43,880 nucleotides of DNA from the NCBI RefSeq assembly GCF_001692445.1, contig NZ_MAQA01000040.1, positions 1-43,880 on the forward strand, written 5' to 3'. How positions within the stretch are numbered: position 1 is the stretch's first letter; each line of letters begins with the position of its first letter. Origin of the DNA: Oerskovia enterophila. GTDB lineage: Bacteria; Actinomycetota; Actinomycetes; Actinomycetales; Cellulomonadaceae. The notes beneath the pieces are model-generated. The model searched no databases, was not told where the DNA came from, and saw nothing but the letters and a program-made list of their open reading frames with translations. Made by a program: the position numbers and the translations under genes. Positions 30,044 through 36,830 of the stretch are shown piece after piece.

Positions 30044-31168
30044 GTGGACCCCCAGGACGGCGCACTGATCGCCCACCCCAGCGCGCACAGGCCGGTCGAG
30101 ACGATGGCCGTGAGCGCCGAGGCGATCGTCTACGCCCAGGGGGCCTTGGCGCCGAGCACGTGGGCCGCGTACACCGCGGACTGGGCGCGCTTCACCCGCT
30201 GGTGCCAGGACCAGGGCGTGGACCCGCTGCCGGTCGGTCCGGCCGCGCTCGTGGAGTACATCGCCTCGCACGCCAAGCTCGTCGACGTCGACGGGCGCCC
30301 GACGTACTCCCCCGCCACGATCAGCCGCTGGATCTCCTCGATCAACGCCGTGCACTCTCGCGAGGGCATGGCTGCCCCCGGTGCCCACCCTCAGGTGAAG
30401 GTCGTCCTGGCCGGGGTGCGGCGCCTGTCGGGTGCGGCCCGCCCGACCCGGCGCGTGGCGCCCCTGATGCGTGACGACCTGGCCCACGTGCTCGAGGTGG
30501 CGCGCGAGGGCACCTACCCGGGCGGGGTCCACGCCGCCCGCGACGCGTGCCTGCTGCTCTTCGGCTTCGTCGGGGCGTTCCGCCGCGAGGAGCTGTCCCG
30601 GCTGCGGGTCGCTGACGTCACGCGCCACCGCGACGACGGGCTGCACGTCAAGGTCCGCCGGTCCAAGACGGACCAGGAGAGCCGCGGTGCGGTCAAGGCG
30701 CTGCCGTACGGCCAGCGGCCCATCACGTGCGCTCCGTGCGCGTTCGTCCGCTGGGTCCACGTGCTCGACGCCGGGCACGACCGCGCGCAGGTCATGGCCG
30801 CGGTGTTCGAGGTCGCGGGCGGGGCGGGGCACGTGTGCCGCGCCCCGGAGTTCGAGGCGCACTCGCTCGACGGCGACCGCCCGCTGTTCCCCGTCGTGCA
30901 CCGGTCGGGCCGAGTGCAGCCGGACGCCATGGGCGGGCACGGCGTGAACCTGGTGGTCAAGCGTCGGACCATGGCCGCGGGGCTGGACGCCTCCCGATTC
31001 GGGGGCCACTCGATGCGGGCGGGCTTCGTGACGCAGGCGGTCCGTGCGGGCGCGTCCTCGCTGGAGGTCATGCGCCAGACCCAGCACACGAACCCGGCGA
31101 CCGTCGCGGTGTACTCGCGCGACAACGACCCCCTGGCCGGCAACGCCGTGACCAGGCTCGGCCTGTGA
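30044..31168 (+). CDS. Tyrosine recombinase / integrase
   Basis: The protein has 374 residues. The N-terminal SAM-like core-binding domain runs to about residue 125 (STWAAYTADWARFTRWCQDQG). The catalytic domain contains all expected residues: the first Arg in GAFRREELSRL (Arg180/181), His322-x-x-Arg325 in HSMRAGF, His348 in QTQHTN and the nucleophile Tyr357 in VAVYSRDN. It cuts and rejoins DNA at attachment sites for integration and excision of the element. An insertion with Cys residues (ITCAPCAFVRW) precedes the HxxR segment. The stop overlaps the start of a degenerate partner gene. An attachment-like sequence follows about 1 kb downstream. Confidence 0.93.
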   Translation: MDPQDGALIAHPSAHRPVETMAVSAEAIVYAQGALAPSTWAAYTADWARFTRWCQDQGVDPLPVGPAALVEYIASHAKLVDVDGRPTYSPATISRWISSINAVHSREGMAAPGAHPQVKVVLAGVRRLSGAARPTRRVAPLMRDDLAHVLEVAREGTYPGGVHAARDACLLLFGFVGAFRREELSRLRVADVTRHRDDGLHVKVRRSKTDQESRGAVKALPYGQRPITCAPCAFVRWVHVLDAGHDRAQVMAAVFEVAGGAGHVCRAPEFEAHSLDGDRPLFPVVHRSGRVQPDAMGGHGVNLVVKRRTMAAGLDASRFGGHSMRAGFVTQAVRAGASSLEVMRQTQHTNPATVAVYSRDNDPLAGNAVTRLGL

Positions 31169-31977
31169 CTCGGGCCGACCCCGGCGCCTGGGCGCTTTTC
31201 GTGGACTGGTGCACCGCAACCGGGCGCCGTCCGCTCCCGGCCCGGCCCGCGGACATCTCGGCCTTCCTTGCCCAGGTCCCCTCCGCGCCCAGCACGACGC
31301 TGGGCCGGGTGCGCGCGATCCGTGCGGAGCACGAGCGCGCCGGGCTGGTCCCACCGCTACCTGCGACCCACGACGTCCCGCCGCCGGGCCCCTCGCGGGC
31401 GGGGTCCGGGTGGCTGGACCCGGCCGAGGCCATCGCGCGCTGCTCCCCCGGTTCGATCCGGGACCGCCGTGATGCGGTGATCGTGATGGCGCACCAGATG
31501 CTCGGGCTGACCGCCCGTCAGGTCGCCTCGGCGCGCACGACCCCGGCCGCGTGGGAGGTGGCCGGGGTGCCCCTGACGTCCGGGCAGGACGTGTGCCCCC
31601 AGTGCGTGCTCGCGCGCTGGCTGGTCGTCCACCGCGAGCTCGTCCCGCACGGTTCGCGGGGTGGGGCGCAGCACGTGGTGCGTCACGCCGGCGAGGGGCA
31701 CGTGTGCCAGGGACCGGTGCCCGCCGTCGAGCCGGGCGCCCCGCTCCTGGTCGCCCTGGACCGTCACGGTCTGCCGGGCCAGGTTCCGATCTCGGCTCGC
31801 ACCGTGGCCCGTGTGTGCGCCGCCCGGATGTCCTTGGACGCACCGGCCGCGCGCACCCGGCCCCTGGTCCCGTTCGACCGCGAGCAGGTGGGGCGTGAGC
31901 TCGACGAGCTGCTCGCCAGGCTCGACGAGGCGGTCGCGCTCATGGAGGCCTCGGTCGGCGCACACGAGGTGAGGTAG
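31165..31977 (+). CDS. Catalytically degenerate recombinase paralog, coupled to the integrase
   Basis: The protein has 270 residues, starting at a GTG that overlaps the integrase stop (GTGA). The N-terminus (DPGAWALFVDWCTATGRRPLPARPADISAFLA) aligns with the integrase core-binding domain. RDRRDAVIVMAHQMLGLTARQVASA aligns with the integrase region that carries the first catalytic Arg, but has LTARQV instead of FRREEL. CPQCVLARW aligns with CAPCAFVRW. The HxxR and Tyr segments are missing, and the C-terminus is a Leu/Glu coiled coil. It therefore probably binds the same DNA or the integrase without cutting, acting as an accessory or directionality factor (inference). Confidence 0.8.
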   Translation: MTRADPGAWALFVDWCTATGRRPLPARPADISAFLAQVPSAPSTTLGRVRAIRAEHERAGLVPPLPATHDVPPPGPSRAGSGWLDPAEAIARCSPGSIRDRRDAVIVMAHQMLGLTARQVASARTTPAAWEVAGVPLTSGQDVCPQCVLARWLVVHRELVPHGSRGGAQHVVRHAGEGHVCQGPVPAVEPGAPLLVALDRHGLPGQVPISARTVARVCAARMSLDAPAARTRPLVPFDREQVGRELDELLARLDEAVALMEASVGAHEVR

Positions 31978-31984
31978 TGCGGCG

Positions 31985-32008
31985 CCCATGCGTCTACCCA
32001 TGCGTCTA
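31985..32008 (+). repeat. Tandem 12-bp repeat next to the integrase genes
   Basis: CCCATGCGTCTA occurs twice head to tail (31985-31996 and 31997-32008). Its place between the recombinase genes and the attachment-like site suggests a recombinase or excision-factor binding site (inference). Confidence 0.55.
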
Positions 32009-32102
32009 CGGAGTTGATTCTGGACGTATCAGGATGCACGATCGGCACATGCACCCACCCCGAAGTCGTTGGAATCTCGCCGATTTTGGAGTCAGGACGA
32101 TC

Positions 32103-32149
32103 GTGGGTGCACCCACTCGGGTGGGAGTTCGAATCCCACCCGGGGCACC
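32103..32149 (+). other. tRNA-3'-end-like sequence, candidate attachment site
   Basis: GTGGGTGCACCCAC (32103-32116) is a perfect palindrome like the long variable arm of a class II tRNA. It is followed by GGGTGGGA-GTTCGAA-TCCCACCC and GGGGCACC, like a T-arm and acceptor end. No 5' half of a tRNA lies upstream, and the T-stem register is imperfect (A-C and G-A mismatches in the canonical pairing), so this is not an intact tRNA. A tRNA 3'-end duplicate left at the end of an integrated element would look like this. Confidence 0.45.
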
Positions 32150-32482
32150 TCTACGTCAGGCCCGTGACCTGCGGAAGCACTCCATCTCGCCCCTCTCAGA
32201 GCGGCCAGATGTGACGACCGTTTCACGTAGGCATCCAGAAGCACCTCGAAACGGCCAGGTGCTGTACGACACATCCCAGAGGCGCCTGGACATCAGCGGC
32301 TCTGCGCGCCTGAGGCGACCGCGGCACGGCCCCGTCGCGCCGGGCCGGCGTGGTTCGTCGAGCGACCGGATGGGTACCAGTGCCCATCGCCCGTTGGTGC
32401 TGCCGGGTGCGAAGATCCTCGAAGCCCACCGTCACGATCGACCGTCGCGTCCAGCTCGAAGCGCGACGACGAAGGAGCCGTC

Positions 32483-32872
32483 TTGAGAACTCGACGAATC
32501 GCCGCAGCGGTCTTCACGGCCTGCGCACTGCTGCTCGCGACGGCAAGCGGTGCCTCCGCGGGCACGTCGGGCACTGTCTACAGTGCGGGCAGCTACGCGA
32601 AGGCGACCTTCGCCCCCAACGACCCGGGGTATCACAGCGCATACGTCAAGGTCATCGACAACCGCAAGGACGGCGCCAGCGCCGTCGCGCAGGTGACGTT
32701 CGACGGGACCACCAAGACCTACAGGGCGAGCGACGGTGTGGGCTCGAGCATCACGTGGTTCCCCGGTGGCATCTCACGGGGCGAGTCAGTCTCCGTGCGC
32801 GCGTGCCGACAGGACGTCTCGGCCGGCGGCCCGATCAAGGACTGCGGTGCATGGAGGACGTTCATCGGCTAG
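32483..32872 (+). CDS. Small secreted protein
   Basis: The protein has 129 residues, from a TTG start with GAAGGAG upstream. A clear signal peptide (MRTRRIAAAVFTACALLLAT, cleavage near ASGASA) is followed by a beta-rich domain (TVYSAGSYAKATFAPNDPGYHSAYVKV ... SVSVRACRQDV ... IKDCGAW) with two cysteines that could form a disulfide. It resembles short exported actinobacterial proteins of unknown role. This is the first supported gene to the right of the attachment-like site and probably chromosomal. A strong terminator follows. Confidence 0.75.
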   Translation: MRTRRIAAAVFTACALLLATASGASAGTSGTVYSAGSYAKATFAPNDPGYHSAYVKVIDNRKDGASAVAQVTFDGTTKTYRASDGVGSSITWFPGGISRGESVSVRACRQDVSAGGPIKDCGAWRTFIG

Positions 32873-32881
32873 GCCACGCAC

Positions 32882-32926
32882 GACAAGGCAGGGCGTCGCG
32901 CGGAGTGCGCGGCGCCCCGCCTTGTC
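32882..32926 (+). terminator. Long terminator hairpin
   Basis: GACAAGGC at 32882-32889 pairs with GCCTTGTC at 32919-32926, and the stem continues inward through about 20 bp with two mismatches. It lies 10 nt after the stop of the 32483 gene. Confidence 0.75.
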
Positions 32927-33013
32927 GGGGGGCGAGCCGTGGGTGGTGCGCGGCGCCTGCCTGGTGACGGTGGCGAGCCCTGCTAGTTCCTACGAATCAC
33001 GTGCAGGAGAACC

Positions 33014-33505
33014 ATGGCTCTGCCCCCCGACCCCCGCGCGACCGGGGGTCTCGCACCATCGCTCGCCAGCTCGGCTCGTCGCCGACGGCGATGGCTGGTC
33101 CCACTCGCGGTATCGCTCGTGCTGGTTCTCATCGCCGTCGCCGCGCTCGTCGTGCACGTCGCGATACGCCCAGATCGTGAACGCCGCGCGAACATCCGTG
33201 CGGTGACGACGGCGTTCGACGGCTGCGACCTGGGCCTCGTGGGCGCGAGCATCGACCGTGACGACGGGTTCGTCGACTTCGGGGAGGTGGGGGCGGTCGT
33301 GGGCCCCTCCTGGGGGGACGTGGCGTGTCTTGCCGACGCGCTCGAGATGCCGCGGGAGTACCTCACGGAGCTACAGGCCCCCGGGGACGGTCTCGACCAG
33401 GAGGAGTACCGGTGGGACGCGTACATGGCGCTGCGCATGCGGACCGGCAGCGAAACCCACGTCTCCGTCTATCACGACTGGTGGGCGAAGCCCTACGAGC
33501 GCTGA
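33014..33505 (+). CDS. Hypothetical single-pass membrane protein
   Basis: The protein has 163 residues, with the ATG preceded by AGGAGA. A basic stretch (ARRRRRW) leads into one membrane helix (LVPLAVSLVLVLIAVAALVVHV, about 27-49). The outside part is small and acidic (AFDGCDLGLVGASIDRDDGFVDFGEVG, ending YHDWWAKPYER) with two cysteines. No family was recognised. It lies in a run of small exported or membrane genes on the plus strand (32483, 33014, 33572, 34314), perhaps related lineage-specific envelope proteins. Confidence 0.72.
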   Translation: MALPPDPRATGGLAPSLASSARRRRRWLVPLAVSLVLVLIAVAALVVHVAIRPDRERRANIRAVTTAFDGCDLGLVGASIDRDDGFVDFGEVGAVVGPSWGDVACLADALEMPREYLTELQAPGDGLDQEEYRWDAYMALRMRTGSETHVSVYHDWWAKPYER

Positions 33506-33571
33506 GCACACAGCCTGGAGCTGACTCACCCCGGCCGCAGCCATCCGCGACACGACTGGAGCCCACCTCGC

Positions 33572-34180
33572 ATGAAGATCACCCGACGACGCGCCCTGAC
33601 ATCCGTCGTCGCCCTCACCATCGCGCTCTCGGGGTGCAGCTCAAGCCCGCCGAGCCCCGGAGAGCCGCAGAGCGCTGCGGAGACGATTCCGCACGATGCG
33701 GAGACCGGACAGACTCTCGACGAGGCTCGAGCGTCCATCGAAGCGATCTCGGGTATCGCTGTCACCGAGTTCACCGGTGGTGGTAGACCCAACGTCAAGG
33801 GGAACACCGGCTACACGGTCGCCCTCACCATCGAGCCCGGCTACGTCGTGGACTACGGCGACCTGCTGGTCGACTTCGTCGTCTGGTCGGTCTGGTCGGT
33901 CGGCGAGGGGTACATGCCGAACACGCAGATCGAGATCAGGACCAGCACCGGCGACGGCGAGCCGTACTTCGACCTGTCCGCGAGCGGCGCCGGTGCTGGG
34001 TGGACGTACGGGCCGGTCCGGGAGAGCGCCCAGCACAACACCCTCGTCGTCCCCCTGTCCGAGGACAGCCCCGAGGGCGCCCTCAACCTCAAGAGGCTTG
34101 CCCGCGAGGGTGACTGGCCGGGCGCGGTCCCGGACGCGCTTCCAGACGACGTCACCAGGACCGCCGGCCACGACGGATGA
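33572..34180 (+). CDS. Putative lipoprotein
   Basis: The protein has 202 residues. The signal MKITRRRALTSVVALTIALSGC has a lipobox with Cys22, after which SSSPPSPGEP forms a linker; the twin Arg and the short hydrophobic core fit export and lipid attachment. The mature part is a mixed domain (VVDYGDLLVDFVVWSVWSVGEGY, TQIEIRTSTGDGEP). No enzymatic motif was recognised. It may be co-transcribed with the preceding membrane-protein gene (66 nt gap). Confidence 0.75.
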   Translation: MKITRRRALTSVVALTIALSGCSSSPPSPGEPQSAAETIPHDAETGQTLDEARASIEAISGIAVTEFTGGGRPNVKGNTGYTVALTIEPGYVVDYGDLLVDFVVWSVWSVGEGYMPNTQIEIRTSTGDGEPYFDLSASGAGAGWTYGPVRESAQHNTLVVPLSEDSPEGALNLKRLAREGDWPGAVPDALPDDVTRTAGHDG

Positions 34181-34313
34181 TGACCCCCGGTGTGCTGCCC
34201 GAGCGAAGGCCACGGAGCACCGAGGCCGCTGAAGGCGGTTCGTCTGCGCACCCGCCGGGAACACACCACGGGGCCCGCTACGGGCCGGCCCAGGTCGAGA
34301 TCAGGAGAGAACC

Positions 34314-34742
34314 ATGACGAAACCACCCGTCCACCCCGTTCCGGCGGACCCGTCGACGGGGCCCGTTCCCCTCGGCTACCCCTACACCGGTGCCCCGTAC
34401 CCGAGCTACCCGCCAAGGCCAGCGATCCCGCCTGCGGCGTTCACGCGTGGGTACCGGCGAACGGCGTTGGCGCTGGTCTGGATACCGGTCGCGCTGATGG
34501 TCGCGGCGGGGGTGCTGAGCGTTGCCCTGCTCGCGTACGCAGACAGCGATCCCACGAGCAACTCCGGCGCAGGCTACCTCGCGCTCTTCGTGTGGGGCGT
34601 GATGCTCGTCGGTGGCCCGGTCCTGCTCGGCGCGTTCGTCCCGGGGTGCATCATGCTCTCCCGCTCCGGACAGGCTCGTGCCGTCAGGAGAGCCGCGGGC
34701 TGCCAGCCGCCCCCGGTCACGTCGGTCAGACCAGGATCGTGA
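34314..34742 (+). CDS. Proline-rich two-helix membrane protein
   Basis: The protein has 142 residues, with the ATG preceded by AGGAGAG. The N-terminal 40 residues are Pro/Tyr-rich and cytoplasmic in style, followed by two membrane helices (LALVWIPVALMVAAGVLSVALLAY and LALFVWGVMLVGGPVLLGAFV). This layout is common in small actinobacterial DUF4190/DUF4064-like proteins, but no firm family match was made. Its 3' end overlaps the convergent gene 34726-35346 by 17 bp. Confidence 0.7.
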   Translation: MTKPPVHPVPADPSTGPVPLGYPYTGAPYPSYPPRPAIPPAAFTRGYRRTALALVWIPVALMVAAGVLSVALLAYADSDPTSNSGAGYLALFVWGVMLVGGPVLLGAFVPGCIMLSRSGQARAVRRAAGCQPPPVTSVRPGS

Positions 34743-35346
34743 CCACGACGACGAACACCGCGACGAGGACGAGGAGCACGCCGAGCACGACCAGCAGGCT
34801 GAGGGCCACGGGGTGGGCCTGGCGCCAGGGAACGAGGCGGGGATCGAGCCTGCGCAGCTGTGCGGGAGTGACCGGCTGGTGGATCGGTGTGAGCGGGACG
34901 CCGCGGTGCGCGAGGTCGAGCGCCAGGGCCGAGAGCTGCTCGCGGTCCCACATCTGCCCGACGAGCAGGAGCAGGCGCTTTCGCGGCCCGACCACGACGA
35001 GATGATGGGTCGGAGCGGTGCCCATGAATCCCATCTGGTCGATGGTGACCACACGTTCCACGTCGGCGACCGTGAACCTCTTCGGCCGCCCCCAACCCTG
35101 CATGGTGACGGAGCCGTCACCGAACGTGACCCGTGACCGGTCAGCCATACGGCGCGCGAGAAGGTACACCATCGGGACCATGGCGAGCACGAGGCACAGA
35201 TAGCCGAGGGCCAGCCAGACGTTGCGCGTCGTGATCATGGTCGTGAGCGCGTTCAGCCCGAGAAGCGGGACCAGTATCGCGGTCAGGGTCAGGTTGGAGC
35301 GCACCACCTGGCGCTTCGCGGCGTCGTGCAGGGTCAGCTCGGTCAT
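34726..35346 (-). CDS. Membrane protein with PH-like domain
   Basis: The protein has 206 residues from ATG 35346 (MTELTLHDAAKRQVVRSN ...). Two adjacent helices lie near the N-terminus (LTLTAILVPLLGLNALTT and VWLALGYLCLVLAMVPMVYLLA). A beta-rich soluble part follows that resembles a bacterial PH-type domain (SRVTFGDGSVTMQGWGRPKRFTVADVERV), and a C-terminal helix (ALSLLVVLGVLLVLVAVFVVVV). The frame extends upstream but lacks a ribosome site there. Function unknown. It is convergent with and overlaps the 34314 gene. Confidence 0.65.
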   Translation of the reverse strand: MTELTLHDAAKRQVVRSNLTLTAILVPLLGLNALTTMITTRNVWLALGYLCLVLAMVPMVYLLARRMADRSRVTFGDGSVTMQGWGRPKRFTVADVERVVTIDQMGFMGTAPTHHLVVVGPRKRLLLLVGQMWDREQLSALALDLAHRGVPLTPIHQPVTPAQLRRLDPRLVPWRQAHPVALSLLVVLGVLLVLVAVFVVVVTILV

Positions 35347-35546
35347 GAGACACATCGTCCCATCATCAGCACGGTCACCTACCGCGCTGGGGAGGGTGCC
35401 CGCCGTCGTTCTGCTGCACGGCTCGACCGCCGCTGCTGGGCACGCCGAGTGGTCCCCCTGCCGATCGACACAGCGTCTCGGTGCTACGTCGACCGAGCAT
35501 GGCTGGTGTACGTTCCCCCCGTCGGTTCGACGATCAGGGGGAACAC

Positions 35547-35834
35547 ATGTCCGAGGCGGTGCGTCATCCACGACGCGAGATCCCGTGGGGACCGATCGCG
35601 ATCGTGGCCGCCGGTCTCGCGTTCGTCGCCGTCGGGGTGTTCCTCTCCTTCGGCTCCGACGGCGGGTTCATGTACGACTCCGTCTGGTACTACGCCGACC
35701 AGGACGGCGAAGACCTGGCATGGACCACCGAGGCGATCAGGGCCAACCGCGCGATCCTCACTTATGCGAGTACCTTCACGATCTTCGGCCTCGCCCTGGT
35801 CGCGCTGGGGTTCCTCCTGCCCCGCGCCGAGTAG
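35547..35834 (+). CDS. Small two-helix membrane protein
   Basis: The protein has 95 residues, with the ATG preceded by AGGGGG. Helix 1 (IAIVAAGLAFVAVGVFLSF) and helix 2 (FTIFGLALVALGFLLP) flank an extracytoplasmic loop with SVWYYADQDGEDLAW. No family was recognised. It stands alone between a divergent membrane protein gene and the PAS-ANTAR gene. Confidence 0.7.
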   Translation: MSEAVRHPRREIPWGPIAIVAAGLAFVAVGVFLSFGSDGGFMYDSVWYYADQDGEDLAWTTEAIRANRAILTYASTFTIFGLALVALGFLLPRAE

Positions 35835-36071
35835 CGTTCCTCGTCCCAGCGGACCAGGGCAACCCGAGGCGATCGCGGACCCGACGATCGCTTCGACGGA
35901 GGCGCCGACGACGAGACCCGCGGCGCGTACTGCACCTGCGGTACGGCGACGCGCAAGATCACGACCTCCGGTCGAGGTGCCCGATCGCCGGACGCGGGAT
36001 CCTCGACGGGTGAGGGGCACGAGGTGGTGCCGAGCACCGAGATGAGCCCGCACCCGAAGGAGCCCCGCATC

Positions 36072-36752
36072 ATGACCATCGCCCCCTCCCGGCACGAGCC
36101 GGTCACGGCGTCACGCTCCGGCGACGCCGTCGCCACTCCCCCGGTCGGCCAGTTCCGCTACGACCTGGCGTCCGGGTGCTGGTGGTGGTCGCGCCAGACG
36201 TACGCCCTGCACGGCTTCGAGCCCAGCGACGTCACCCCCACCATCGAGCTGTTCCTGGCCCACCGTCATCCCGACGACCGTCCCGACGTCGAGGAGGCAC
36301 TTCGATGCGCCGGTGAGAACGGCGAACCCTTCACGAGCGTGCACCGCATCGTGACCGCCCGTGGACGTGAGCGGACGGTGTGCCTCGTAGGGCAGGGACG
36401 CAGGGATCGCACGACCCATCGGGTCGTCGAGGTGATGGGCTACCTGACCGACCTGACCGCCCCCCTCGCTCACCGGGCAGGAGCGCTGGCCCAGGACCAG
36501 ATCCGGGCGGTCGTCGAGCACCGTGCCACGATCGAGCAGGCGAAAGGCATCGTGGCCCTCACGTGCGACGTCAGCGCGGACGACGCCTTCAGCGTCCTGC
36601 GCGCAGCGTCGAACGACCACAACGTGGCCCTGCGCAGGCTCGCGGGCTGGGTCGTCGCGCTGGCCGAGCAGCTGCCGCCGACCGAGGACTGCCGCCGCTC
36701 GGTCAGCGAGCTCCTCGAGCACCCGCACGCGCCGCACCCCGGGCGAGGGTGA
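36072..36752 (+). CDS. PAS-ANTAR RNA-binding regulator
   Basis: The protein has 226 residues, with the ATG at 36072 preceded by AAGGAG. A PAS domain of the PAS_3 type runs over about residues 20-130 (FRYDLASGCWWWSRQTYALHGF, HPDDRPDVEEAL). It is followed by an ANTAR domain at about 155-210 (IEQAKGIVALTCDVSADDAFSVLRAAS with the typical hydrophobic spacing). PAS-ANTAR proteins sense small molecules or redox and bind paired RNA hairpins to prevent transcription termination (family knowledge). Targets are not evident; a large hairpin lies immediately downstream but serves as the shared terminator. Chromosomal and abundant in actinobacteria. Confidence 0.88.
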   Translation: MTIAPSRHEPVTASRSGDAVATPPVGQFRYDLASGCWWWSRQTYALHGFEPSDVTPTIELFLAHRHPDDRPDVEEALRCAGENGEPFTSVHRIVTARGRERTVCLVGQGRRDRTTHRVVEVMGYLTDLTAPLAHRAGALAQDQIRAVVEHRATIEQAKGIVALTCDVSADDAFSVLRAASNDHNVALRRLAGWVVALAEQLPPTEDCRRSVSELLEHPHAPHPGRG

Positions 36753-36765
36753 CCGGGAGCAGGAA

Positions 36766-36825
36766 GACCTTCGCCCCCTCCTGAGCAGCTGGAGGGGGTC
36801 GGCTGCTCAGAAGGGGGCGAAGGTC
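36766..36825. terminator. Bidirectional terminator between convergent genes
   Basis: GACCTTCGCCCCCT pairs perfectly with AGGGGGCGAAGGTC, and inside it CTGAGCAGC pairs with GCTGCTCAG. It sits between the stops of the PAS-ANTAR gene (plus) and the GH3 gene (minus), and can serve both strands. Confidence 0.85.
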
Positions 36826-36830
36826 GGCTG

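Larger units (their letters stand above)
31978..32482. other. Element-chromosome junction region
   Basis: This is a 505-bp stretch without a supported gene. It holds a 12-bp tandem repeat (31985-32008) and the tRNA-3'-end-like sequence (32103-32149). To the right of that I see only chance ORFs until the ribosome site (GAAGGAG) of the gene at 32483. Confidence 0.5.

Noticed and set aside
32050-32152. Intact tRNA gene near the integrase
   Set aside because: Only a 3'-half-like sequence is present; no matching GCCCCGG acceptor strand, D-arm or anticodon arm lies upstream, and the T-stem is mispaired.
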